A DNA stretch of 64,000 bases, taken from NCBI GenBank assembly GCA_028820635.1, contig JAPPIG010000082.1, positions 290,645-354,644 of the forward strand, written 5' to 3'. This stretch comes from Candidatus Poribacteria bacterium (GTDB taxonomy: Bacteria > Poribacteria > WGA-4E > WGA-3G). Position numbers and translations under genes: made by a program. Below, piece after piece: positions 35,290 through 44,111 of the stretch. The notes beneath the pieces were generated by a model. That model did no database searches. It was given only the letters and a program-made list of their open reading frames with translations, and was not told the DNA's origin. The first letter of the stretch is position 1. Each line of letters begins with the position of its first letter.

Positions 35290-35534
35290 TTACCAAGCAA
35301 GAATTTACTGAATTTACTGAATTTACTAAATCCGTAGATGATCGTTTTAAAGAGATGGATGGCAAAATATCAACTATACAAATAGAGGTTGCTGAAATTA
35401 AAAAGGATATTTTACATCTCACTAATAAAATCGATTCTATTGCTAATGTGCGATCATGGATTATTGCTGTTGCTGCAAGTATAGGTGCATTAACGGGTAT
35501 TGTCAGTATGCTAAAGTTATTCATGTCACCATAG
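35271..35534 (+). CDS. Small coiled-coil membrane protein (holin/XhlA-like layout)
   Basis: An 87-residue protein: a polar N-terminus with the triplet repeat EFTEFTEFTK, a coiled coil at about residues 25-60 (MDGKISTIQIEVAEIKKDILHLTNKI) and one C-terminal transmembrane helix (WIIAVAASIGALTGIVSMLKLF). This layout is that of haemolysin XhlA and similar phage-associated membrane anchors. The ribosome-binding site is weak. A clear terminator follows. Confidence 0.6.
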   Translation: MQNQDVVTKQEFTEFTEFTKSVDDRFKEMDGKISTIQIEVAEIKKDILHLTNKIDSIANVRSWIIAVAASIGALTGIVSMLKLFMSP

Positions 35535-35572
35535 CTAAAAGTATTGAAATTTATAAAGCCCGAAAATAGCAC

Positions 35573-35606
35573 AGGGTATCTGTTTTTCTTGACAGATACC
35601 CTTTTT
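35573..35606 (+). terminator. Intrinsic terminator
   Basis: Stem AGGGTATCTGT / ACAGATACCCT of 11 bases, 8-base loop and TTTTT after it, directly downstream of the small membrane protein gene. Confidence 0.85.
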
Positions 35607-35625
35607 ACATGCTAAAATTTTAGTA

Positions 35626-35736
35626 AGTTGGTATGGAGGCAGTGTCTCCAAACTGACTGCCAGTCATGACTGCCTGTGATATACCAACTAGGAGCATGAT
35701 TGTTGGCAGTCGGAAAAGCTAAAACAACCATGCTCC
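35626..35736. other. Two adjacent structured stem-loops
   Basis: First, AGTTGGTAT (35626-35634) pairs with ATACCAACT (35681-35689), enclosing several GGCAGT/ACTGCC words that can pair in alternative ways. Second, GGAGCATGATTGTT (35691-35704) pairs with AACAACCATGCTCC (35723-35736) with one mismatch and an 18-base loop. No gene covers them. They could be a structured RNA or the end of a mobile element. Confidence 0.55.
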
Positions 35737-35798
35737 GATTATATCAGAAAACCAAATATGATGCAACTTGATATAAAACAAAAAAAATAAAACGCATC

Positions 35799-35975
35799 AT
35801 GATAATGCAATACATTGGAATTATTGGGTCTGGTGACAATTTCAACACGAAGAAAAACGAAGAAAGTTCGCCATCTACCGATGATAAACATATTTCTAAC
35901 CCGATAAAAGATTATTCGCCGCTTGCTATTGCTCAAGGTAAGAGAGTTATATCTGATAGTATTGGTGGGTTTTAA
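35799..35975 (+). CDS. Possible 58-aa hypothetical protein
   Basis: A frame from ATG 35799 to TAA 35975 (MIMQYIGIIGSGDNFNTKKN, ending GKRVISDSIGGF). No ribosome-binding site and no family match. Reported because it fills an otherwise empty gap between two small genes. Confidence 0.3.
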   Translation: MIMQYIGIIGSGDNFNTKKNEESSPSTDDKHISNPIKDYSPLAIAQGKRVISDSIGGF

Positions 35976-36010
35976 TCCTTATTACAAAAGTGTAGGAGGT
36001 CTAAGTAATA

Positions 36011-36364
36011 ATGAAGGTTTTATTCAGCAATGACAAAATCAATGAAATAAAAGGTAATTATCTAAGTCGCACTACAGCATACTTGAGTTACTATGAAAGT
36101 GAAAACCCTATAATAAATCGGGATAGTATAGATTTTATAGAGCATAAAAGGCCAGGTATGCAGTTGTGTGTTAATCTGCGACCTGAAGCTGTTGGTGAGG
36201 AAAAGGCGGAGTTAATGATAAAGCACGCTATTATTTTCCTTTTCTTAATGATAAAGATAAGTGATGGATGGGATATTATAGATATATTAGATAGTACACC
36301 TGAGCATATAGAAGTAGTAAAGCAGACTGCAGAAACAATTAAGGAATTACTATTTAAAACATAA
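36011..36364 (+). CDS. Small hypothetical protein
   Basis: A 117-residue protein preceded by TAGGAGG. It begins with a basic, polar region and has one hydrophobic segment, HAIIFLFLMIKI (about residues 77-88), which is too short and flanked by charges to be certain as a membrane helix. No family recognised. It is in the AT-rich accessory stretch with the other small genes. Confidence 0.55.
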   Translation: MKVLFSNDKINEIKGNYLSRTTAYLSYYESENPIINRDSIDFIEHKRPGMQLCVNLRPEAVGEEKAELMIKHAIIFLFLMIKISDGWDIIDILDSTPEHIEVVKQTAETIKELLFKT

Positions 36365-36413
36365 TAGGGGAATATTGACCCATTCCCCTATAGTGCCAAG
36401 GAGGTGAATAGCA

Positions 36414-36551
36414 ATGGTGCCCTCCAGAGGCGAATTACTTGCACGCAGAACTCGTAGAAACAATAAGTAGCGGATCTCAAGAAATCGCGCAAAATCTGCT
36501 GAAGCCGAATTCAAACGCAAAATTGAACGGCTACGTAAGTCGTGCAGGTAA
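36414..36551 (+). pseudogene. Tiny basic gene with an in-frame TAG
   Basis: AAGGAGGTGAATAGC, an excellent ribosome-binding site, precedes the ATG at 36414. The frame encodes MVPSRGELLARRTRRNNK, stops at TAG 36468-36470, and then stays open for 26 further codons (RISRNRAKSAEAEFKRKIER and LRKSCR) to TAA at 36551. Both halves are Arg/Lys-rich, as expected of one small basic helix protein. A nonsense mutation is the simplest reading; the 18-residue peptide alone is also possible. Confidence 0.45.
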
Positions 36552-36592
36552 ATCATAATTTAAGTCTATCAGCTTTCGGTTTTTAAAGTCAA

Positions 36593-36624
36593 ATCGGATA
36601 CACTGACGGAATAGTGTATCCGAT
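36593..36624 (+). terminator. Hairpin, probable terminator
   Basis: ATCGGATACACT / AGTGTATCCGAT, a perfect 12-base stem with an 8-base loop, followed by ATTTCTC. It closes the group of small plus-strand genes. Confidence 0.6.
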
Positions 36625-37119
36625 ATTTCTCAACTGCACATTTCTAAAGATCAAAATTGCTAACTCACAAAACGGCATAAAAATATAACAAATGTGATAT
36701 GTCAATTACTACTGATTGCGTTTTGTTTTATTACAGTGTGTTTGCTAACACAAGTCAACCGAATTAAGGGATGAATCAGAATCATTCAATTCTCTAATAA
36801 TTTCTTCCTTTACCAAACTCCAAAAATCCCAACCTCCGAGATGCCCTCCAAAAAACACATCAACCCAACTTTTCCTGCAAACTTATTGCAAATATATTGG
36901 ATATCTATTGTCCGGCAAACCACAAAAACTTTCCATCACCACACAGAATTAGGTATAATATCAGGACGAGAAAACAAAACTTATTAAAAAAATATCTATA
37001 GAAAGAGAAAAACCTTGTTCCTCAAAACAGAGGAGAAATATAAAAAATAAAATTAATTCCGAAACAAGAAAAACGCCTATAAACCCACACAGACACTGGA
37101 TTTACAGGCAATTTAAAAA
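36625..37119. other. Non-coding stretch with repeat remnants
   Basis: AT-rich sequence with no convincing gene on either strand. At 36778 the words AGAATCATTCAATTCTCTAATAATTTC match a family A left end; a possible right end (CAATTGAGTGTCTCT) is far away at 37342-37356. Everything else is unremarkable. Confidence 0.4.
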
Positions 37120-37160
37120 TCATACCGTGGTATGAAAAATCATACCGTACGGTATGATTT
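37120..37160. promoter_or_regulatory. Twin-palindrome operator candidate
   Basis: TCATACC-GT-GGTATGA at 37120-37135 is followed by a perfect 24-base palindrome at 37137-37160 with arms AAATCATACCGT and ACGGTATGATTT. Both use the half-site TCATACC, and their centres are 21 bases apart, two helical turns. The sulfatase gene starts 333 bases downstream. Confidence 0.5.
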
Positions 37161-37492
37161 CACATAAGTTACGCCCAATGAAATTATGTAGCACAATCTG
37201 TTAGATTGTGTCTATGAATGTGCAAATTGACAGCTTGCCCTACGAAATCTTACGAAATACGAATTATTCTCTATTAAAAACAGTGTCCGCCTGCTTGAAA
37301 TTTGTCCGTAGCAACTTAGGTTATTCAATAAGAAAACTCTACAATTGAGTGTCTCTGAAAAAAGTTTGACATTAATTCAGACTCCCTATAAATTATATCT
37401 ATCATCAGACGTGCTTCCTTAGGCAGAGAAAATGCCTATTGATTCACCTGCGGAGCAGGAGTCTGAACAGTGGACAGAAATGGAGGGAAAAG

Positions 37493-38902
37493 ATGAGACC
37501 ACCCAATATAATTTTAATGATGTGCGACGACCTCGGATATGGCGATGTGGGATTTAACGGAAATGAGGTAATCAAAACCCCGAATTTGGACCGTCTGGCA
37601 AACAATGGAATCCGATTCACGCGATTTTATGCGGGAGGACCAGTGTGCTCACCAACGCGAGGCACGTGTTTAACCGGACGACACTATTTCCGATATGGCG
37701 TAACACATGCCAATCGCGGACACTTACCCACCCAGGAAATAACACTGGCACGAATGTTAAAATCCTTTGGGTATGTAACAGGACATTTTGGCAAATGGCA
37801 TCTTGGCACACTGGACCCAAATTATTCGGGCAAGCGTAATCGTAATCCAGCACGGAATTACGCTCCACCGTGGGAGCGGGATTACGACACCTCTTTTGCT
37901 ACGGAGTATGCCGTTCCCACCTGGGATCCTGCAGTAGGTATTCAGGGAAACGGAAAACGTTTGGACAGCCCCTGGGCCTCACCTTATTACGAAAATGGAA
38001 AACTGGCAACGGAAAATCTGGAAGGGTGCGATTCCCGAGTACTGATGGATCGCGCGATTCCATTTATTGAACAAGCTATTGAAAATGTCAAACCATTCTT
38101 TACGACAATCTGGTTTCACGCACCCCATACCCCGGTCGTTGCCGGACCAGAATATCGTGCAATGTATTCCAAATACAGCGAAAATGAACAGCACTATTAC
38201 GGCTGTATTACCGCCATAGACGATCAGGTGGGACGATTATATCACACATTGGCAGCATGGGGTGTATCTCAAAACACGATGATCTGGTTCTGCTCGGACA
38301 ACGGTCCCGAAGGGCGCACAGGTCAAGATGGACGCAACCGGGGATCAACAGGCGGCTTGCGGGGGCGGAAACGATCTTTGTTTGACGGCGGCGTGGGCGT
38401 ACCCGCGCTATTGCACTGGCCTGGTCATGCAGACCCCGGACGCGTGGTGGAAATGCCGTGCAGCACCTTGGATTACTTCCCGACAATCGCCGATGTCATG
38501 GAATATGAAATGCCCGATAAGCGTCCGATTGATGGCATCAGTCTGCTACCAACCATTGAAGGAAACATGACTGAACGCCCAACCCCGATTCCGTATCGGT
38601 TCAACAGTGGGAAAAACTCAATGTTCGGCGCACCGACCATCGCAATGATGGACAACCGTTATAAATGCTTGACCAACCTATCAAGTGAGGGCAGCGAAGA
38701 TTTATGTTTTGACATGATTAAAGATCGTGCAGAAACGAACAACTTGGTAAATGAACAACGCGAGCGTATGGGACAAACCCGCAAGACCCTGCGCGAATGG
38801 CTCCGCTCATGTGAAGTTAGCCACAATGGTGGGGATTACGACGAGGCTTATGACCCAGTCGCGCCTTATGAAGAAGTCACAGGAAACTGGCGCTCAAGAT
38901 AA
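37493..38902 (+). CDS. Sulfatase (arylsulfatase family)
   Basis: A 469-residue alkaline-phosphatase-superfamily sulfatase. The signature C52-S-P-T-R56-G is the Cys-type site matured to formylglycine; metal ligands appear as CDDLGYGD at the start and CSDNGPEG in the middle. GGAGGGAAAAG selects the ATG at 37493 over an upstream start. No clear signal peptide is seen, so location is uncertain. Sulfatases of this type remove sulfate from glycans or aryl sulfates, in keeping with a marine or sponge setting. Codon use appears more GC-rich than the neighbouring accessory genes, a possible sign of separate origin. Confidence 0.9.
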   Translation: MRPPNIILMMCDDLGYGDVGFNGNEVIKTPNLDRLANNGIRFTRFYAGGPVCSPTRGTCLTGRHYFRYGVTHANRGHLPTQEITLARMLKSFGYVTGHFGKWHLGTLDPNYSGKRNRNPARNYAPPWERDYDTSFATEYAVPTWDPAVGIQGNGKRLDSPWASPYYENGKLATENLEGCDSRVLMDRAIPFIEQAIENVKPFFTTIWFHAPHTPVVAGPEYRAMYSKYSENEQHYYGCITAIDDQVGRLYHTLAAWGVSQNTMIWFCSDNGPEGRTGQDGRNRGSTGGLRGRKRSLFDGGVGVPALLHWPGHADPGRVVEMPCSTLDYFPTIADVMEYEMPDKRPIDGISLLPTIEGNMTERPTPIPYRFNSGKNSMFGAPTIAMMDNRYKCLTNLSSEGSEDLCFDMIKDRAETNNLVNEQRERMGQTRKTLREWLRSCEVSHNGGDYDEAYDPVAPYEEVTGNWRSR

Positions 38903-38925
38903 AACAGATGATCATCGGCAAAATC

Positions 38926-39161
38926 AGAGGCATTCAATTGTCGCAAAGTACTTCTTGTAGGAGGGCTTTGTAAGCCCGATTAAGTTCAAAATCTAATTAG
39001 CCACAATCCGTTTGTAGTCGCGCAATGCATTGCACCTCTTCCTGTAGGAGCGAGCTCTAGCTCGCGACCGTTCGTCCGATGGCGTGCCCAGGAGGTCGCT
39101 TCTACAGAATGTTCGAGGCACTCTGATGTTTTCTCTTGTAGGAGCGAGCTCCAGCTCGCGA
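38926..39161. repeat. Cluster of palindromic repeats
   Basis: A family A left end (AGAGGCATTCAATTGTC) is followed by CTTGTAGGAGGGCTTTGTAAG, then the two-part unit GTAGTCGCGCAATGCATTGC + CTGTAGGAGCGAGCTCTAGC, then a further copy CTTGTAGGAGCGAGCTCCAGC at 39134. Several generations of insertion are suggested. No gene is present in this 355-base gap. Confidence 0.7.
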
Positions 39162-39188
39162 CATAAAAAGTAGGATGTTAAAAGTTTA

Positions 39189-39236
39189 TGGGATGTAGCG
39201 TGAAGATGCAATCACACATCTTCACGCTACATCCCA
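39189..39236. terminator. Perfect 20-base-pair hairpin between convergent genes
   Basis: TGGGATGTAGCGTGAAGATG and its exact reverse complement CATCTTCACGCTACATCCCA flank an 8-base loop. It sits between the convergent sulfatase and phosphodiesterase genes and could terminate both, although there is no T-tract. The stem is longer than usual for a terminator. Confidence 0.5.
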
Positions 39237-39257
39237 CTACATAAATTCCAATATCAA

Positions 39258-41192
39258 TTACTTTTCCAATTCCGCAAGGCTTGTTAAATGCCAATTTGGA
39301 TCATCTAACGCTTCATAGACTATACCGCCTTCAACATTTGTAGGCATCGGAAGTCCCAACAGATAACAAAGTGTAGGAGCAACATCCACCACGCGTACTT
39401 GCCGTTCCAAAGCAACACCTTTTCGAACACCGGCACCAGAGAGAATAAACGTTGAATGCTGTCCACCGATACCGAAACTAACAGATGGCAATTGCTTGCC
39501 GTGTGCACCATCAAACTCCGGACGTAAAGCATAAACAACATCACCGACGAGATCACCGTGAAGGTTTAACATCTCCGCATCTGCTCGTGTCACCGCCAAT
39601 GAAAATGGATGTCTCCCTGTTTCTGCATCCTGATATGCATGTAGGGCAGCAATAATCTCGCTTTGTGTAGCCTCGTAATCCGCCTGTGCAACAATACCGT
39701 TCGGTTCACGCCCCACAAGATTGATGAAAATATGCACCAATCCAACGTTGACGGCACGTGTTTTCGTCCAATCTATTGCACCATCTGTCCCCTTAACAAT
39801 GAATCCTGTCTCTTCCAATACCTCTTCAATGTCTACAGCACGAAATTGATTCGGTGTACCACCGTGGTCCGCACAGATAAGCACAACCGTCTCTTCATCC
39901 GCAAGTTCAGCAATCTGCCCAATCATCCGATCAACAGATTGATATGTGCGGCGCAATCCCTCCCGACACCGATGGATCGTTTCCGGTGCTGCACCACTGA
40001 TTTCATCCGCTTGGCTCAAGAAGAAGTGGCTCGCATAGTCCGGCGCATGTGTTTCTACCATCAGAACATCCCAATCGTTTTCAGAAGCAAGATACGTTGC
40101 AACATCTGCCAGCCGTTGGTGGTGGTAATCTAATAATTCAAAATAGGTGTCGTCGTCCACCTGTCCAAGAGCATCGCGGGCAGGATTTTGGAGGAACGAA
40201 CCGATATTTTGGTCAATTGAAGTTGCAACCTCAGATGGCACCGTGTAATCTGTTCTGGGCCAAATTTGTGGCACAAAGAGTTCAAAAGCATCAGCCGTTG
40301 GCGTAAGCGTGACCAATTTCATCCGAACATAACCTTCTACATCACCACCATCAATTTCAAATGTATCCAGCCACCAATCGCTCCACTCACCAACACCAAG
40401 GTCCGCGACAACATCATCTGCAGAACGACTGCTGCACACGCGTATTCGGTCATAACCGTCTTGACCAGAAGCATAAATCAATCCATAAAAAGGTTTAGGC
40501 ACACCCGATTTGCCACGATTCATATTTTCTCTGCCGCGTGCCAAAGGTTGGATAGTGAGTTCTACTTCTTGTACAGGTTTTTTGGATTCAGGCAATGTTC
40601 CTTCCCATTCGCTTGTGTCAACCGGTTTAATAGTTACCGAATCAATATGTTTGATTTTCTGTAATGCGCTTGGGTCAAGCGTTTCTGGATCGCGCTGCCC
40701 ACCGATAGGACGCGCTGCCCACTTGCCTGCTACAAAGAGGTGGTAGCCTGCAATTTGATGATGGTTTGATACACCAGGACCTGTTCCTTCTACCTGAATT
40801 CCGGTTTTTACAGTGGGAGGCCAAGACATTTCCCATTTCACCAGAATCGGTTTGCCGCCAGCGCGTTCCACAAGATTCCAAAGGTATTCAGATTGACACA
40901 ACCCTGTGTTAATACCCCACACCGTTTTATCAAGTGCTTCTCCTATAGCGCGAATGTTAAAATCCATCACTTGATGCGTGCCGGGCCAAGAACCGGTGGA
41001 GAGTGCAGTCCATCCGGGTGGAGTCAATGTCGGAAACACGCCAATCATCGGACGGTGTACACCCGCATCGCGTAGTTTTGCCATATTTGGGGTGTGCCCC
41101 CACGCAATCATGTTGTTGACCAGTTCCATGCTTGCGCCATCCATACCGATAATGATGGCGCGTTTCGCGGGTGCAAGTCGTGTTCGTTTCAC
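39258..41192 (-). CDS. Type I phosphodiesterase/nucleotide pyrophosphatase family protein
   Basis: A 644-residue alkaline-phosphatase-superfamily hydrolase. Metal ligands and nucleophile region are seen as IIIGMDGASMELV, FPTLTPPGWTALSTGSWPG (the Thr is the likely nucleophile), MVETHAPDYASHFF, LICADHGGTPNQ and FGIGGQHSTFILSGAG. It lacks a signal peptide. The substrate is a phosphodiester or phosphonate ester, unspecified. The GTG start follows AAAGGAG, located inside the gap of 13 bases after PolX, so the two form an operon. Confidence 0.85.
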   Translation of the reverse strand: MKRTRLAPAKRAIIIGMDGASMELVNNMIAWGHTPNMAKLRDAGVHRPMIGVFPTLTPPGWTALSTGSWPGTHQVMDFNIRAIGEALDKTVWGINTGLCQSEYLWNLVERAGGKPILVKWEMSWPPTVKTGIQVEGTGPGVSNHHQIAGYHLFVAGKWAARPIGGQRDPETLDPSALQKIKHIDSVTIKPVDTSEWEGTLPESKKPVQEVELTIQPLARGRENMNRGKSGVPKPFYGLIYASGQDGYDRIRVCSSRSADDVVADLGVGEWSDWWLDTFEIDGGDVEGYVRMKLVTLTPTADAFELFVPQIWPRTDYTVPSEVATSIDQNIGSFLQNPARDALGQVDDDTYFELLDYHHQRLADVATYLASENDWDVLMVETHAPDYASHFFLSQADEISGAAPETIHRCREGLRRTYQSVDRMIGQIAELADEETVVLICADHGGTPNQFRAVDIEEVLEETGFIVKGTDGAIDWTKTRAVNVGLVHIFINLVGREPNGIVAQADYEATQSEIIAALHAYQDAETGRHPFSLAVTRADAEMLNLHGDLVGDVVYALRPEFDGAHGKQLPSVSFGIGGQHSTFILSGAGVRKGVALERQVRVVDVAPTLCYLLGLPMPTNVEGGIVYEALDDPNWHLTSLAELEK

Positions 41193-41205
41193 GGTAAAAC
41201 TCCTT

Positions 41206-42960
41206 TCAACTTAAAGTCTCACGTAGTTTTTCTAAGGGATAAGTATTGATAACATCGTCTTTCGTTAACCCACTCCGACGTGCAACATTCACACCATACT
41301 GATAACGTTCAAATTCCGGGACCGAATGTGCATCTGTGTTTATCGCAATGAGAACGCCTGCCTCTTTCGCCTTACGCACATATTCCGGTCCCAAATCTAA
41401 ACGACTGGGAGAACCGTTAATCTCCAAAATGGTGTCATTTTCCGCTGCAGCACTGATAATCTCATCAAGATTAATTGGATACATTGGTCTCCTGCAAAGC
41501 AATCGTCCTGTCGGATGTCCGATGATTTTGACATACGGATTTTCAATTGCGCTAATCATCCGTTTTGTCATCTCTGCTTCGGATAACGTAAAATGACTGT
41601 GCACACTTGCCACAACAATATCAAGTTGCGCAAGAATCTCATCTGGAAAATCAAGTGTGCCATCTCTGCGAATATCCACTTCAGAACCAGCTAAAATTGT
41701 AATACCTTCGGTTGCAGCGTCCAATTCACGCACCTGCTTCATCTGTGCTAACAAACGTTCTTGATCCAAGCCATTTGCGACTGAAGAGGAAACAGAATGA
41801 TCAGTGACAGCATAGTATTCAAGACCACGGTTTATGGCCGCCACCACCATGTCATTCATGGTATGTGCGCCATCACTCCAATCTGTGTGGGTATGTAAAT
41901 CACCACGCATATCATCGAATTCAACAAGCGACGGTAGATTATTTTCCACCGCTAACGCCACTGAATCGGAGTATTGCCGAAGTTCCGGGGGTATATAAGA
42001 CATCCCCAATTTCTTATATATTTCTGTTTCGGTGTTATTCTGTGTTTCTTGCCAAAAATCTGATGCATTGTTCGGATCACTAATATGTAGAGAGGTGTCA
42101 GTAGGGAGCGCGGCGAGATGTTCGTCTGTTGCTGTCGTTAGAAACAGCGTTGCCTCGTATTCAGCAGTTGAACACAGATAAATTGTGCATGGAAAATCGT
42201 TGTTAATAAGAAGGTGAATTTTCTGTAAAGGTTGTAGGGAAGGTATTCCAGTAGGAGTATCTTGAGCATCTACAATTTGCGTTGTCAGTTGTTCCTGGTG
42301 TTTAGAGAGGTATTCAATGAGTGCGTTTTGTGTAGTGTCAATGTCTTTAGCACATTCTACTACAACTTCAAGACTACGACAGACCTCTTCGCGTCTCCGT
42401 AAATCACCCGTAAATTCGTGTCTTGTGAGTGCATCGCAACTTTTGAAGACTTCAGAAAGTTTTCCAGCAAGGTTTATGGTCTGCCAAATCAAGCGTGTAC
42501 CACGATAGGTGGTTAGGAATTCAAGACTTTCTGATATGGTATTAAGGGTCTTTTTCCCTAACCCTTTCATGCCTTGCAGTTTTCCATCTTCGAGTGCCTC
42601 AGCAAGTTGATTCAGATTTTTAATACCAAGTTCGTTATAGAGTCGACTTGCTGTTTTGCTTCCAATCCCTTGGATGTTCAAAAGATCCAGAACCTCTAAT
42701 CCCATCTCCAAGATGAGTTTTTCGTAGGCTTGACAGGTGCCAGTATCAAGGATTTCTCGTGTCTTTTCCTCAATTGTCTTGCCAATTCCAGAAATATTTT
42801 GGAATTCTCCTGCCTCAATTAATTCGCTAACATCAACAGTTAACCCTTCAATTATATCGGCAGCTTTTTCGTAAGAGCGAATTCGGAATGAAGCGTCTCC
42901 ACGAATTTGTAGAAGCTCTCCAATATTGCTGAATATATTACTGACTTCTATGTTTTTCAT
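41206..42960 (-). CDS. polX: PolX-like protein: helix-hairpin-helix and PHP domains, altered polymerase palm
   Basis: A 584-residue family X protein. Order: N-terminal 8-kDa-like and HhH region (SGIGKTIEEKT, IQGIGSKTASRLYNELG, MKGLGKKTL), a palm-fingers region, and a C-terminal PHP phosphoesterase (GDLHTHTDWSDG, VTDHS, SVHSH, IGHPTG, NTDAHS) with all metal-ligand residues. In the palm the expected GS..D-x-D triad reads TGDLRRREEVCRSLEVV, so the first catalytic Asp is Ser and the second is Glu. Repair synthesis may therefore be lost while the 3'-5' exonuclease or AP-endonuclease function of the PHP domain remains. The ATG at 42960 gives a normal start. Confidence 0.85.
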   Translation of the reverse strand: MKNIEVSNIFSNIGELLQIRGDASFRIRSYEKAADIIEGLTVDVSELIEAGEFQNISGIGKTIEEKTREILDTGTCQAYEKLILEMGLEVLDLLNIQGIGSKTASRLYNELGIKNLNQLAEALEDGKLQGMKGLGKKTLNTISESLEFLTTYRGTRLIWQTINLAGKLSEVFKSCDALTRHEFTGDLRRREEVCRSLEVVVECAKDIDTTQNALIEYLSKHQEQLTTQIVDAQDTPTGIPSLQPLQKIHLLINNDFPCTIYLCSTAEYEATLFLTTATDEHLAALPTDTSLHISDPNNASDFWQETQNNTETEIYKKLGMSYIPPELRQYSDSVALAVENNLPSLVEFDDMRGDLHTHTDWSDGAHTMNDMVVAAINRGLEYYAVTDHSVSSSVANGLDQERLLAQMKQVRELDAATEGITILAGSEVDIRRDGTLDFPDEILAQLDIVVASVHSHFTLSEAEMTKRMISAIENPYVKIIGHPTGRLLCRRPMYPINLDEIISAAAENDTILEINGSPSRLDLGPEYVRKAKEAGVLIAINTDAHSVPEFERYQYGVNVARRSGLTKDDVINTYPLEKLRETLS

Positions 42961-43156
42961 GATAAAGTTATGCCTATTATTAAAATATATGAATTCGGTG
43001 TAATTTATAATGTATGCTACCACATAAGTACATTAAAAGACGGTTATCTTTTCAGAAAAAGTCTACCTTAACTGATAACCGACAATAAAACAACTGATTT
43101 TATGGGCAATATCCTATTTATCTTTTTGAACTTATCTGTTTTTCAACTTACTCATA

Positions 43157-44026
43157 TTACATTGCATTTCTGAATAATTTGAAATACTTTCGTTGCGCGA
43201 ATATACCCGCGAACAGACCAATTATTACGCCTGCTACAACAATACTGATGAGCTGATAATACGGAAGGAATTCAAGTGTGCCAAGTTGGAAAGTAAGGAG
43301 ACAATAGAGGAGATAGAAACAGGTAAGTCCCAAGATGGTTCCGCAAAAACCGAGGAAGATACCTTGTATAAAGAAAGGAATTCTGAGATGTCCTCGTGTA
43401 GCACCGATAAGGTCTAAGAACTGTATCTCTTCGTGGCGATTTTGGGCTGTTTTAAGAACGGCAGCGCGGATAATCAGGAAGGTAAGGAGAATTGTAATAG
43501 AGATGCTCGCAATTGTCATTCGGTTCGTTTGATGAAAAAGATCCGTGAGTATGCCTTGTCCTGTTAGTACGACATCATCAATTTCATCATTGGATTCGAT
43601 TTCAAAAGCGATCTCTTCCAACCTTTTGCGTGAACCATTTGCTGAGTTGACATATATTTCTAAAGATGCGGGAAAGGGGTTGCTGTCTGCAACTCTATTT
43701 TTAATCAGGCTGCCTAATGAACCAAACTGTTTTTCTGCTCTATTATAGTTTTCTTCTTTAGAGATGTAGTCAATGTAAAGGATATCGTCTTTCTTCTGAA
43801 TCTGGTCCGCAAAAACACGCGCATCCTTTTCAACAACTGTATCGTTGGCAAAGGCTACAAGTGCTGGCACCGTTTCCTTAAGATCAAGTTCTTTGTAGAC
43901 AGAAGTATGAATAAATAAGAATGTATTCAGTAGCACTGTAAAAAAAGCAAGCGCGATAAGACTTAATAGGTTGTTTAAGCCGGTGCGACCAATATGTGTA
44001 AAGAGATTTTGAATTTTATACCGCAT
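43157..44026 (-). CDS. ftsX: Cell-division protein FtsX
   Basis: A 289-residue permease. A short cytoplasmic N-terminus, one helix (LNNLLSLIALAFFTVLLNTFLF), a periplasmic domain of about 125 residues, and three C-terminal helices make the FtsX topology. The periplasmic loop normally activates cell-wall amidases through an EnvC-like partner. FtsE is encoded immediately upstream with an 85-base gap. The helices and loop lengths look regular. Confidence 0.87.
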   Translation of the reverse strand: MRYKIQNLFTHIGRTGLNNLLSLIALAFFTVLLNTFLFIHTSVYKELDLKETVPALVAFANDTVVEKDARVFADQIQKKDDILYIDYISKEENYNRAEKQFGSLGSLIKNRVADSNPFPASLEIYVNSANGSRKRLEEIAFEIESNDEIDDVVLTGQGILTDLFHQTNRMTIASISITILLTFLIIRAAVLKTAQNRHEEIQFLDLIGATRGHLRIPFFIQGIFLGFCGTILGLTCFYLLYCLLTFQLGTLEFLPYYQLISIVVAGVIIGLFAGIFAQRKYFKLFRNAM

Positions 44027-44111
44027 TTGAATTAAGACTCATCCTGTTTTCACTTTGTGGAGCAAGTTTAATCGTTGCTTTTGTTGATACAGTTTCATGA
44101 ACACAATAGCG

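Noticed and set aside
35626..35689. The GTTGGTAT..ATACCAAC pair as an integron attC site
   Set aside because: The half-sites are in the wrong order for attC (RYYYAAC first and GTTRRRY last) and there is no integron integrase.
36468..36470. TAG as a recoded amino acid codon
   Set aside because: Only one case, with a TAA interruption nearby and decaying genes around; nonsense mutation is simpler and no recoding tRNA is visible.
36778..37356. One family A element spanning the whole gap before the sulfatase
   Set aside because: The two ends are far more diverged and distant than in the other copies, so a single element is not supported.
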